In this document: piece after piece, positions 38,956-48,917 of the stretch | Position numbering within the stretch: position 1 is the first letter of the stretch | Layout of the letters: each line of letters opens with the position of its first letter | Assembly: GCA_947167045.1 (NCBI GenBank) | Contig: CAMVGO010000004.1 | Location: 1-64,000, forward strand | Origin: an uncultured Clostridia bacterium | GTDB taxonomy: Bacteria; Bacillota; Clostridia; Saccharofermentanales; Saccharofermentanaceae | DNA: 64,000 nt | Reading direction: 5' to 3' | Notes under the pieces: generated by a model | Database searches by the model: none | Told to the model about the DNA's origin: nothing | Seen by the model: the letters and a program-made list of their open reading frames with translations, nothing else | Position numbers and translations under genes: made by a program

Positions 38956-39378
38956 TCAATACCCCGGCATGCTCCATAAAGATTCTATCTCGGAATCGCC
39001 CTTGATGTGCCAGGTTACCTCATGCGCAGAGGCATCAACATTGAACTTATCGATAAAGCCTCCTTCAACACTGCCGTAACTGTATGTCTTCAGGACTCCT
39101 CCTAAACCGTTCAGAGCATCCGAGCGCTCTTTATCGGTCATGTTCTTATAGTAATCGCTCTTTCCGAACTGTTCGAAAACCGTCACAGTGAATTTCATCG
39201 CGAACTCGTCACTGCTCATGTTACCGTACTTGGCTGCCGGCATCAGTATCCTGCATTCGTCAACAAAATCCGGAGCGGAAAATGCCTTGTTCTCATCCTT
39301 ATCTGCCGAAGAACAACCGGCAAAAAGAACAAGTGACATAACGGCTATCAGAATGTAAGAAATTACTCTTTTGAACAT
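38956..39378 (-). CDS. hypothetical lipoprotein inside the ABC transporter operon
   Basis: Lipobox LVLFAGCSSADK; 2-nt gap to the permease gene. Confidence 0.72.
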   Translation of the reverse strand: MFKRVISYILIAVMSLVLFAGCSSADKDENKAFSAPDFVDECRILMPAAKYGNMSSDEFAMKFTVTVFEQFGKSDYYKNMTDKERSDALNGLGGVLKTYSYGSVEGGFIDKFNVDASAHEVTWHIKGDSEIESLWSMPGY

Positions 39379-39445
39379 AGCACCTATTTTAGCATAAACA
39401 AAATATCATCGAGGTCATTTTCGCAAGACTACTTAAAACATAACT

Positions 39446-39477
39446 AAAAGACTGCCGCAAAAGCGCGGCAGCCTTTC
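39446..39477 (-). terminator. hairpin/terminator between substrate-binding protein gene and downstream lipoprotein gene
   Basis: AGACTGCCGCaaaaGCGCGGCAGCCTTT; T-rich tail on the minus strand. Confidence 0.7.
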
Positions 39478-39503
39478 CGAATAAGCTTATCTGATCTTAA
39501 GCC

Positions 39504-40274
39504 TTATTTGCCGAGGATGGTAACATCGGCACCGAACCACTTGTTGGAGATCTGTGCCATCGTTCCGTCAGCAGCCATGTCATCCATAGCTTTCTGAACT
39601 TCATCACGGAGAGCGGTATTTCCCTTGAGGAAACCTACGCCGTACTCTTCGGATGCGACTGCCTCGTCAAGGACCTTGAAAGCCTTGCCTGATGTCTGGA
39701 TCTCATAACGCGCAACGATCTCGTCCATTACGATGGCATCAACGCTGCCCATCTCAAGTTCCATCATGGCATTGAGATAGGAATCCATCTCGATGAGGTC
39801 ACCGAATGAATCCTTGAGAGCCGCATTGTCTTCGAGAGCTGCAAGACCTGAAGAATCCTTCTGTACAGCTACAGTCTTGCCTGCAAGATCTGCAAGTGAA
39901 GCGATAGCAGAATCGTTCTTTACTACAACTACCTGGTCATTGCTCATGTAAGCCTTTGTCCATGTGTATCCGTCTTCTCTGCCGCTGATGGTAAAACCGT
40001 TCCAGATGCAGTCGATGTTGCCTGTAGCGAGTTCCTGATCCTTGGAATCCCATGCGATGGGCTGTGCCACGAACTCACGTCCCATACGCTTTGCTGCTTC
40101 CTTTGCGAGATCAAGATCGAATCCTACATATGAACCGTCGTCTGCGACGAAGCCCATAGGCGGGAATTCCTGGTCGAAACCTACGACAAACTTCTTGTCA
40201 TCCTTCTTTCCGCAGCCTGCAAAAGCAAGTGCCAGTGTGGCAACCGCCATAACAGATGCCACGATCTTCTTCAT
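39504..40274 (-). CDS. amino-acid ABC transporter substrate-binding lipoprotein
   Basis: MKKIVASVMAVATLALAFAGCGKK; VVGFDQEFPPMGFVADDGSYVGFDLDLAKEAAKRMG. Confidence 0.94.
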   Translation of the reverse strand: MKKIVASVMAVATLALAFAGCGKKDDKKFVVGFDQEFPPMGFVADDGSYVGFDLDLAKEAAKRMGREFVAQPIAWDSKDQELATGNIDCIWNGFTISGREDGYTWTKAYMSNDQVVVVKNDSAIASLADLAGKTVAVQKDSSGLAALEDNAALKDSFGDLIEMDSYLNAMMELEMGSVDAIVMDEIVARYEIQTSGKAFKVLDEAVASEEYGVGFLKGNTALRDEVQKAMDDMAADGTMAQISNKWFGADVTILGK

Positions 40275-40311
40275 AACCATAAACACTTTTCCTCCGTTTG
40301 TTTTGGCTTAA

Positions 40312-40956
40312 TTATTTGGTGCCGAAAATACGGTCACCCGCATCTCCCAGACCGGGGAGAATATACGCGTTTTCATTGAGTTCCCTGTCTACGTTTCCGA
40401 CATAAATATCGATATCGGGATGAGCCTTTGCAAGTCTCTCGATACCGACGGGAGCAGCGATGATGCACATGAACTTGATGAGCTTTCCGCCGTGCGCCTT
40501 GATGGAATTGATGGCATCGACTGCAGAACCGCCCGTAGCGAGCATAGGGTCGACGACAACGATGAGACGCTGATCGATGGGATCAGGGAGCTTGCAGTAA
40601 TAATCGTGAGGCTCGTGTGTCTCGGGATCCCTGTAAAGACCGATGTGACCGACTTTTGCAAGAGGAGCCAGAGCCTGAACGCCGGGTACCATACCGAGTC
40701 CTGCACGCAGGATCGGAACGATGGCAAGCTTCTTGCCGTCGATCATGGGAGTCATGCACTTCTCAAGAGGAGTCTGGATCTCCACATCCTTTAACGGAAG
40801 GTCTCTCAATGCCTCATAGCCTTCAAGCGTGGCGATCTCCTCAACGAGCTGTCTGAACTCATAAGTGCCGGTGTTAACGTTTCTTAAGAGTGAGATCTTA
40901 TGCTTGATGAGAGGGTGATCCATTACCTGAACATTCGTAAAATCTTTGTACTGCAT
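40312..40956 (-). CDS. upp: uracil phosphoribosyltransferase
   Basis: [39 protein letters not shown]. Confidence 0.96.
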   Translation of the reverse strand: MQYKDFTNVQVMDHPLIKHKISLLRNVNTGTYEFRQLVEEIATLEGYEALRDLPLKDVEIQTPLEKCMTPMIDGKKLAIVPILRAGLGMVPGVQALAPLAKVGHIGLYRDPETHEPHDYYCKLPDPIDQRLIVVVDPMLATGGSAVDAINSIKAHGGKLIKFMCIIAAPVGIERLAKAHPDIDIYVGNVDRELNENAYILPGLGDAGDRIFGTK

Positions 40957-41146
40957 AGCAATCTCCTTTTCGCATCAAAAGTGCCTGAAAGAATAATCTC
41001 CTGATTATTTTAGTTGAATGATTTTTTAAGTCAATAAAACTCACGCGCTACTTGTAAATATTACAGACAAATGTCATTTTGATTGCTTGAATTTTACGCA
41101 TTAGTGCTATGATAGATTAAATTCCATAACAACGGAGGGCTTGTCT

Positions 41147-42640
41147 ATGAGTAAATCCAACCTTCAGGATGGAGCGGTCTACGACGCGAAAACTCTGGGT
41201 GCCGGTCGTATCGTCGTACTCGGTTTCCAACACATGTTCGCCATGTTCGGATCAACTATCCTGGTTCCTGCTCTCACCGGACTGTCGGTGTCAGCCACAC
41301 TTCTTTTCGCAGGTCTCGGAACACTTCTCTTCCACCTTATCTCAAAGAGAAAAGTACCTGCATTCCTCGGTTCATCTTTTGCATTCCTTGCCGGTTACTT
41401 CGCCATTGCACCGAACGGCGAACGTGAACTGCTTCCCTACGCCTGCTTCGGCGTTGCGTGCGCAGGTCTCATGTACCTCATCCTGGCAGGACTCATCAAG
41501 GGATTCGGCGTAAACCGTGTACTTAAGTTCTTCCCGCCTATCGTAACAGGCCCTATCATCATCGCGATCGGTCTCTGCCTTTCAGGCACCGCCATCAACA
41601 GTTGCTCCACCAACTGGATCGTCGCTGTCGTAGCGATCATCATCATCGTCATCTGCAACATCTGGGGTAAGGGAATGGTCAAGATCACCCCTATCCTCCT
41701 CGGTGTCATCGGCTCATGCGTACTCTGCATCATCCTCATGCTCGCCACAGGCCGTCCTGACGGAAACGGCTACTATGCAATCATGGGCAATCCCGACTTC
41801 CAGTTATTCTCGGAAGCCAGCATAGAGAACATCAAGAACGCCGCATGGCTCGGACTTCCTTTCAAGTATCAGGATACAGTTCCCGCCATCTTCACCGGCG
41901 GCAATCTCGACAAGGGTCTCCTTGTAACCGCGATCGCAACCATCGTTCCGATCTCCCTCGCGACCATCGTTGAGCACATCGGCGACATCTCCGCCATCTC
42001 CTCGACAGTCGGACGTAACTTCATTCAGGATCCCGGACTTCACAGAACACTCATCGGTGACGGTCTTGCAACAACAGTCGCTTCCCTCTTCGGCGCTCCC
42101 GCCAACACAACATACGGCGAGAACACGGGCGTTCTTACTCTCTCCAAGGTATTCGATCCTATGGTAGTAAGACTTGCGGCTCTCTTTGCGATCCTCTTCT
42201 CTTTCTCACCCAAGCTCGCTGCATGCATCTCCGCTATCCCGACTCCTGTTATCGGCGGTATCTCGCTCGTACTCTACGGCATGATCTCCGCTGTCGGCGT
42301 AAGAAACGTAGTTGAGAACAAGATCGACTTCTCCAAGACGAGAAACGTCATCATCGCAGCTCTCATCCTCGTTCTTTCCATCGGCGTCACATACAGTTCC
42401 GCCGGTGCGATCAACATCCCCTGCGGTGCTTTCGTGATCTCCCTTTCCGGTCTCGCAGTAGGTTCTCTCGTAGGCATCATCTTCAACGCCGCACTTCCCG
42501 GCAAGGACTATGTTTTCGATGACAACCGCGAAGCAGCCGAAAGCAAGAACTCCAGCATAAAGCCTGAACCTGCAGGCAAGTTCCTTGTACTGGACAAAGA
42601 CAAGGAAAAGGAAAAGAGCAAGGGAAAAAACAAGAAGTAA
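41147..42640 (+). CDS. uraA: uracil/xanthine permease
   Basis: GFQHMFAMFGSTILVPALTGLS, GAPANTTYGENTGVL; divergent from upp. Confidence 0.94.
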   Translation: MSKSNLQDGAVYDAKTLGAGRIVVLGFQHMFAMFGSTILVPALTGLSVSATLLFAGLGTLLFHLISKRKVPAFLGSSFAFLAGYFAIAPNGERELLPYACFGVACAGLMYLILAGLIKGFGVNRVLKFFPPIVTGPIIIAIGLCLSGTAINSCSTNWIVAVVAIIIIVICNIWGKGMVKITPILLGVIGSCVLCIILMLATGRPDGNGYYAIMGNPDFQLFSEASIENIKNAAWLGLPFKYQDTVPAIFTGGNLDKGLLVTAIATIVPISLATIVEHIGDISAISSTVGRNFIQDPGLHRTLIGDGLATTVASLFGAPANTTYGENTGVLTLSKVFDPMVVRLAALFAILFSFSPKLAACISAIPTPVIGGISLVLYGMISAVGVRNVVENKIDFSKTRNVIIAALILVLSIGVTYSSAGAINIPCGAFVISLSGLAVGSLVGIIFNAALPGKDYVFDDNREAAESKNSSIKPEPAGKFLVLDKDKEKEKSKGKNKK

Positions 42641-42667
42641 TTCCTTAAACAGTTCAGATAATTTCCG

Positions 42668-42707
42668 GGGCTGACTCATAAACGAATGAGTCAGCCTCTT
42701 TCTTTTG
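42668..42707 (+). terminator. intrinsic terminator after uracil permease
   Basis: GGCTGACTCATaaacgaATGAGTCAGCC + TCTTTCTTTT. Confidence 0.85.
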
Positions 42708-42887
42708 ATCTGCAAAGATCAGCTTTGCGTCGGATTGCATGATCCTGATCCTCTGAAAGGACAAAAAGGGGTGAAAATATGCAAATTCCAAAAGCTTGCA
42801 AGTTTTTGACCCTTTTAGGGGTGGAAAAGGGTTGAAAAGACGCACCGGGGAAAAACCGATATTACGAAAGCAAAGTACTGGCCAGAT

Positions 42888-43463
42888 TCAGAGTAATGCC
42901 AAGAGCGCGATCCCCGCTGTCTCAAGCACTATGACGATTGCTAAAAGAAGCACGTACATCTTGAGCTTTGCGACATCCGTGACTGAAACGGAAACTGTCT
43001 GCCGGGGAGTTGCGGAATCAGTCTCTACCCCGCTGAAAGCGTCGGCTATGTAATCAGATGAAGCCGCCTTATCCTCTTCGGCGATAAAAAACGGCTGTTC
43101 GGATTCCTTAACAGGCTGCTTTATCTTTGCCCTGACTTCCTCAGTATCTATCTCGGGAACGAATATCCTGCTCTCCACCTTTGCAGCGCCCGTCTTGATA
43201 CCTGTTGCCCTGGGCTTTATTTCACCCTTAAGGAGAGCCGTATCCTCAAACGGATTCATGGCATTGGCGGACTGCTCGGTAAACTCGGGAGTGTCCGAAT
43301 CTCTTACGAAAGCCATCTGCTCGGCATCGTAATGGATATTAACATCCACCCTGTCGAGCCTGGTAATGGGAACATGACGGTCGGGATCAAGTCTCCCCGG
43401 CCGTTCGTAAAGCGGTGTCTGTTCCGCATTTCTATTGATAAAACCGTTGCTTTCGTTTTCCAT
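42888..43463 (-). CDS. predicted tail-anchored protein of unknown function
   Basis: 191 aa; polar N-terminal region, C-terminal TM KMYVLLLAIVIVLETAGIALLALL; 77 nt downstream of the Hhe-like gene, same strand. Confidence 0.68.
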   Translation of the reverse strand: MENESNGFINRNAEQTPLYERPGRLDPDRHVPITRLDRVDVNIHYDAEQMAFVRDSDTPEFTEQSANAMNPFEDTALLKGEIKPRATGIKTGAAKVESRIFVPEIDTEEVRAKIKQPVKESEQPFFIAEEDKAASSDYIADAFSGVETDSATPRQTVSVSVTDVAKLKMYVLLLAIVIVLETAGIALLALL

Positions 43464-43540
43464 GTCGGTGATTATACCACAATTCCGCGAAGGACATTTC
43501 CCTGGTCCTTCCTATCAGTTTTCCGAAAACCTGATACCCG

Positions 43541-46500
43541 TCATTCGCCCTTCACGAACAGATCGTCATCCATTACCAGCAGTTCCTGACGGATGCAGTA
43601 ATCGACAGCCCTCTTTCCGAGCATGTAGTTATCGGAATCCTCCGAAGCTCTCGAAAAACCTAAAGCCTTGCAGGTCTCGACAATAAGGCTCGCATAAGGC
43701 ATGCCGTACTGTGACCTCGCCAGATAGTTGGCTGCGCACGCAGCTTCCTGAACAGGGATATCAGCGGCTTTACGCGGCTTCGTTCCTTCGGCAGGCGTCC
43801 TGTAGAAGTCCATGACCTTACCGATCTCGGTACCGTCCTTCCAAAGAAAGATGACTTCCGAATCATCATCTTCGGATGCCAGGTCGAGCTTCTGCGTCGT
43901 GTAATGGAGCTTCACGTTCTTCTCTATGCTCTTTACGAGATAGGAACAGCGGTCGCGCAGCTTCGGCGTCATCTTTGCAATGCCTGCAAGTGTGATGAGT
44001 TCTTTTGCAAGGACATCGGCACTGACAGGCGATTCCTGCTCCACGATAGCCATTACGCATTCCTGCAGATACTTGGTGTTAAGAGCATCGCAGAACTCCG
44101 CCGAAGTCATGGACCTCGGCTTAAGATCTGCAGCCTTATATGTTATTGAAGGACATCCGTTTGAGGTTATGTCTGCGTCAGCCGTTTTTTTTTGCGTCTG
44201 ATCTTCAGCGCTGTCTGTTGAGGCCTGTTCTTCAGCTCCGTCTTCAGGCTCATCCTGACCGTATATCACTACTGTCGGACCGTTGCCGTCTTCTTCGGGA
44301 GATACAGCATCAGCGCTGTCTGAAGGTGCATCAGCAGAAGCATCCGCATCTGCTGCCGGAGTTTCTTCATCAGACTTGCTTTCCGCCTCACAGGCTTTCT
44401 TCGCGTCTTCTATCAGAGCCACCAGTTTTTCAAATACGCTGTCGGGATTCTCCCACCACTCGAGAGACCATATCCTTACAACGTTCCAGCCGAAGCTCTT
44501 GAGCATCGACATCTGGGATACTTCTCTTGATGTTGTCGTACCCGATGCCGCGTAAACTGGACCGTCCAAAAGGATGCCGAGGCAATACGTTCCGTCCTTC
44601 TCGGGAGATACGACGCCGATGTCGATCTTGAATCCGGACTTTCCGACACCCTTATCGGTGTCATAACCCATTGCCTTGAATCTTGCGCAGATATCGTCCG
44701 CGATACCCGTGAATGCGGCGCTGCGGTCAATAAGCGGCGTGTTCGAATTATCCGATGAATTGCCTGTGGCGGCGATATCCTGATCCCAGACAGTGCTGCC
44801 TGCGGCATACTGAAGGAATCTCTTGAATGCCTTTACGCCCTCCGAAGACGTGTCATTGATGCGGATCTCTTCGGGCGAGATCGACGAGAACACTTTCATC
44901 TCGATCCTTGATCTGGTTACGGCAACATTAAGTCTTCTCCATCCGCCGTCCCTGTTCAGAGGACCGAAGTTCATTATCAGTCTTCCGGTCTCGTCCTTGC
45001 CGTAGCCTACCGAGAACAAAATGACGTCGCGTTCGTCACCCTGTACGTTTTCGAGATTCTTGATAAAGACGGGTTCCTCGCTGCCGAATGCCCACTTCTC
45101 GAGAACGGGATCCTTGCTCGCAGCCTCATCAAGAAGGTCTTCAATGAGCGACTGCTGCTGGATGTTGAACGTAACTACGCCGACGCTGTATCTTGAGAGC
45201 ACGGGATCGTGAGCACGGTTTACGAGCTCATCAATAACGGCCTGGGCTTCAGTCTTATTCGTCCTTGTCTTTCCGGAATCGAACGAACCTCCGCAGTCGA
45301 CCATAGTAACCTTTGATTCCCTGTCGTCAGGCGACGGGAACGTAAAGAGCCTTCCCTCATAGAAAGACTTATTGGAGAACGTGATGAGGCTTTCATGACG
45401 GCTCCTGTAGTGCCATGCCAGGAACATCTGCGGCATGCTTATCGCAAGGCAGTCGTCCAAGATGCTCTCAAGATCATCTGTCTCAAAAGCCTCTTCCTCA
45501 TTGACCTGTTCCGTAAAGAATGACGTAGGCGGCATCTGCTTCGGGTCGCCGACGATAACGGCTTCCTTGCCTCTTGCTATAACGCCTATGGCTTTGCATG
45601 TCGGCAGCTGGCTCGCTTCGTCGAATACAACGATATCGAACATTCCGCTCTTATCCGGATCGAGATACTGTGCGCATGAAAGAGGGCTCATGAGGACACA
45701 GGGACAGAGCTTTAGGATAAGGTCGCCGATCTGCGAGAAAAGGGTTCTTATCGACACGCCCCTGCCGCCTGACTTGATCGCATGCTGCAGGATGCCGAGT
45801 GCCGACGATACGTTCGCGTCCTTGCTGAGGTCAGGCAGATTCTTTGCTATCCTCAGGTAGATCTCCTGTCTCGTAAGCTTTTCGAACTCATCGTTGACCT
45901 TTGAAAGCTCATCTATCTTCTTCTCGAAAACAAGGCCCGAGAAAGATCTCAAGACTTCACTGTTATCGATTATCTGCGAAATGAGCAGACTGCTGTATGC
46001 CTTGCGGAACGAACCGATCATGCCGTCAGCCGTGACAGCGCCGCTGTCATAACCCTTTACGAGATTTGAGACCTTATACTCATCGCATCTTGATGCCATG
46101 AGATTGAACTGCATCCTGTCTCTTAAGAATTCGCTGTCATCGATAAGCGTCTGAGCCATCTGCTTCTTGGTCTCGAAAAGATCTTCGCCGGGCTCGAAAC
46201 TTCCGTATGCAAAACCGTATACTGCATTAAGTTTTTCATAAGCATCCTTATATGCTGCTGCCTTGCGGTTAAAGTCGTTAACAGCTGTAACGGCGGTAAC
46301 GTCACCGCTGCCTATCAGTTTTCTAAGAGTGCCTGTCGGATCAACGGGCGCGAACTCCGCAAATGCGGCATGCGCACTTTCATTGAGTGTTTCAACGGCT
46401 GCCACGTCAAAGCCCGGGAAAGCAACACCCGGATTATAGAGTTCACCGAGATAACCTCTTGCGGAAGTAATGAATGCCAGAGCATTCTGAACTGAATTCC

Positions 46501-48826
46501 TGTAATCTGAGAGCGCCTTGAAATCCTGCTCAAGGACATCTTTTCTGTTACCTTTGATGTCGTATGCCCTGACCTTTTTGTAGACATTGCCTTCAGCCAT
46601 TCCGCGCATCAGAGCATTCTTGGCCTTTGCGGTCATGAGCTCGCTTAAGAGCGAGGCGCCGTCAAGATCGAGGAAACCGGGCTGCCATACGGAAAGAAGA
46701 GCGTCCCTCTTTGCGAGAGCGTCCTTGCAGCTTACTATCATGTCTCTTAAGGCAAGATAAGCACTTTCGGTGTCATCAGCGCAGATAAGGCCCTTCGGGA
46801 TGTTAAGGTTCTTGAGCTTCAGTATGGCGACACCGCAGTAACTGAGACCCGAGATCCTCTTTATGGTTCCGACATCACCTGCCGCCCTGCAGCTATAACC
46901 TGCAAGGAGTTTTTCAAATTCACCTATGCTTGCGGCAAACTCATCGTATGCTGCGATCATAGCCATGGCTAGCGGTGAAAGCTGATTCTTTGCCTCCTGT
47001 GAATATCCCGAAGACCTTACGAACGGGAGCTTGCCTTCGAGTTTTCCTGAAGAAGCCACCAGTTCACCTAACGCTGTTTCGGTCTCTTTCAATCTGTCCG
47101 GCGTAAGCTGTTCTATAAATCCGTCGTCAAAAGCACCGCAGTCGGCAGCATCCTGATTTGCGGCATAAACGTTTATGAGTTCATAGAGTGACAATCCGCA
47201 TCCGCGCTTTACGTGAAGTTCGTTTGCATACTTATCGAGTTCTCTTCTCTTGTTTGCGATGTCTTCAAGCGACTTCTCGTAATCGCCGTCGACCTTGATG
47301 TTCGATCTGACTTCGCTTGCGACCTTCAGCTGATCGAGCACGTAGCTCTTTCTGACTTTGTTGGAATGAAGCTCCAGGCAGAAAGGCGCAATGCCTATCT
47401 TTTCCAAACGCTTGTAAACAACATCCAGCGCGGCCTTCTTCTCGGCGGCGAAAAGCACTTTTCTGTTGTTTGCGAGGCAGTTTGCAATTATCGAAGTAAT
47501 GGTCTGTGACTTGCCCGTTCCCGGAGGACCGTGGAGAACGAAGCTGCAGCCTTCACCGGCGCGTTTTATTGCAGCGAGCTGGGAACTGTCGGCGACGATA
47601 GGCAGGAATACATCCTCCTCATTAACTTTGCCGTCAGACAACTTCTCTTCTTCGCTCCACTGTCTCTGCTGCTCGATAAAACACTCGTCGAGGCCGCCGT
47701 TGATGAGGCTCTTTACGATCTTGTTCTTTGAGATCGAATCCCTGTGGCTGTGCATGTCATTCCACATGACGAACTGGGAGAATGAGAACAGTCCCAAAAC
47801 GCATGCCTCGATGACTTCCCAGCCCTTGAGAGCGCCTACGACTTCCTTTACCTGGTCGAATACCTTCTTAACATCGATGCCGTGTTCATCCGTCGGAAGC
47901 GTCTTGCTGAACTCATCGAATTCGATCTTGAAATCCTGTCTTAACTTCTCTGATACGGTGACGTTGAACTGGACATCCTCGTCCCTTCTTCTCATCGTGT
48001 ACTTGATGCCGAACTTCTTGACGAGCTCGACCGGGATCAGGAGCAAAGGAGCATAACAGGGCTCTTTCCTGTCCTTTTCGTACCACTTTAAGAAACCGCA
48101 TGCAAGGAACAGCGTATTGGCGCCGTTCTCTTCCATCGAAGTCCTCGCGCCTCTGTAGAGTGTCTTGATATTCTTGTCGAGAACGGCTTCCGTAACAGAT
48201 GAGACGAGCACGCCCTTCTCGTATTTCTTCTCGATGAATTCCCTGAATTCGTCTATGTGAGCCAGATCTTCAATGGAGTAATCTTTCGCGGGAACACCCT
48301 TGACCTTTTTGGTCTTCTTTGCGGGAGTTGAAGCAGCCGCTTCAGTGGCAGCCTCCTTTGCGGGAGTTTCAGTTGCTACAGTTTCAGCTGCAGGCGCAGC
48401 AGGTTCCGCGGCAGGTTCTGCAGGTGTCTCTTCAGTTGTCTCCGCAGATTCAGCCTTCTCTGCATTATCAGCAGGCTCAGCAGCATTTTCTTCTGCTTTT
48501 GCGGCTTCTATCTCATCGACAGGCTTAATGGCATCCGGGACTTCCTTGGGTTCGGTCTCCTCAGCCTCTTTCTCTGCCTCATCTTCCGCGCCGCGCGAGA
48601 TTATCGAGAAATTCTTCTCCTGGGCTATGAGGTCCTCTATGTTGGCGCATTCAGGCACGAAAAGAGGAATGGAAGAACCTTTTATCCTAAGGTTCAAAAG
48701 AGAATTACGTGTACTTAAGTCAAGGAGTTTGCGTTCCCAAAGATCGAATTTGACAGTGCTTCTGCTTGGATCGACCGAACCGTTCTGCTGATCGTTACCG
48801 GTGTTTTCAAGATTGACTTCACTCAT
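43541..48826 (-). CDS. Hhe-like giant protein: DUF4011 / superfamily-1 helicase / Vsr-like nuclease fold / DUF3320
   Basis: WERKLLDLSTRNSLLNLR (DUF4011), GPPGTGKSQTITSIIANCLA, IVFDEASQLPTCKAIGVIARGKEAVIVGDPKQMPPTSFF, VAVTRSRIEMKVF, DIGVVSPEKDGTYCLGILLDGPVY...FGWNVVRIWSLEWWENP. Confidence 0.88.
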   Translation of the reverse strand: MSEVNLENTGNDQQNGSVDPSRSTVKFDLWERKLLDLSTRNSLLNLRIKGSSIPLFVPECANIEDLIAQEKNFSIISRGAEDEAEKEAEETEPKEVPDAIKPVDEIEAAKAEENAAEPADNAEKAESAETTEETPAEPAAEPAAPAAETVATETPAKEAATEAAASTPAKKTKKVKGVPAKDYSIEDLAHIDEFREFIEKKYEKGVLVSSVTEAVLDKNIKTLYRGARTSMEENGANTLFLACGFLKWYEKDRKEPCYAPLLLIPVELVKKFGIKYTMRRRDEDVQFNVTVSEKLRQDFKIEFDEFSKTLPTDEHGIDVKKVFDQVKEVVGALKGWEVIEACVLGLFSFSQFVMWNDMHSHRDSISKNKIVKSLINGGLDECFIEQQRQWSEEEKLSDGKVNEEDVFLPIVADSSQLAAIKRAGEGCSFVLHGPPGTGKSQTITSIIANCLANNRKVLFAAEKKAALDVVYKRLEKIGIAPFCLELHSNKVRKSYVLDQLKVASEVRSNIKVDGDYEKSLEDIANKRRELDKYANELHVKRGCGLSLYELINVYAANQDAADCGAFDDGFIEQLTPDRLKETETALGELVASSGKLEGKLPFVRSSGYSQEAKNQLSPLAMAMIAAYDEFAASIGEFEKLLAGYSCRAAGDVGTIKRISGLSYCGVAILKLKNLNIPKGLICADDTESAYLALRDMIVSCKDALAKRDALLSVWQPGFLDLDGASLLSELMTAKAKNALMRGMAEGNVYKKVRAYDIKGNRKDVLEQDFKALSDYRNSVQNALAFITSARGYLGELYNPGVAFPGFDVAAVETLNESAHAAFAEFAPVDPTGTLRKLIGSGDVTAVTAVNDFNRKAAAYKDAYEKLNAVYGFAYGSFEPGEDLFETKKQMAQTLIDDSEFLRDRMQFNLMASRCDEYKVSNLVKGYDSGAVTADGMIGSFRKAYSSLLISQIIDNSEVLRSFSGLVFEKKIDELSKVNDEFEKLTRQEIYLRIAKNLPDLSKDANVSSALGILQHAIKSGGRGVSIRTLFSQIGDLILKLCPCVLMSPLSCAQYLDPDKSGMFDIVVFDEASQLPTCKAIGVIARGKEAVIVGDPKQMPPTSFFTEQVNEEEAFETDDLESILDDCLAISMPQMFLAWHYRSRHESLITFSNKSFYEGRLFTFPSPDDRESKVTMVDCGGSFDSGKTRTNKTEAQAVIDELVNRAHDPVLSRYSVGVVTFNIQQQSLIEDLLDEAASKDPVLEKWAFGSEEPVFIKNLENVQGDERDVILFSVGYGKDETGRLIMNFGPLNRDGGWRRLNVAVTRSRIEMKVFSSISPEEIRINDTSSEGVKAFKRFLQYAAGSTVWDQDIAATGNSSDNSNTPLIDRSAAFTGIADDICARFKAMGYDTDKGVGKSGFKIDIGVVSPEKDGTYCLGILLDGPVYAASGTTTSREVSQMSMLKSFGWNVVRIWSLEWWENPDSVFEKLVALIEDAKKACEAESKSDEETPAADADASADAPSDSADAVSPEEDGNGPTVVIYGQDEPEDGAEEQASTDSAEDQTQKKTADADITSNGCPSITYKAADLKPRSMTSAEFCDALNTKYLQECVMAIVEQESPVSADVLAKELITLAGIAKMTPKLRDRCSYLVKSIEKNVKLHYTTQKLDLASEDDDSEVIFLWKDGTEIGKVMDFYRTPAEGTKPRKAADIPVQEAACAANYLARSQYGMPYASLIVETCKALGFSRASEDSDNYMLGKRAVDYCIRQELLVMDDDLFVKGE

Positions 48827-48917
48827 TAGTGATCCCTCCTGATCAGGCTTTTATCAAATTATTATAACTTATTTAGGGAAAACTTGCTTGAGGAAGGTTT
48901 GAGGAAAAGCTGTCTTT

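Noticed and set aside
42654-42845. 63-aa minus ORF and overlapping plus ORF around the AAAAGGGGTGAAAA / TTTTAGGGGTGGAAAAGG repeat
   Set aside because: Short, overlaps the uracil permease terminator and has no RBS; the repeat is imperfect and I could not build a convincing RNA fold or name a known element
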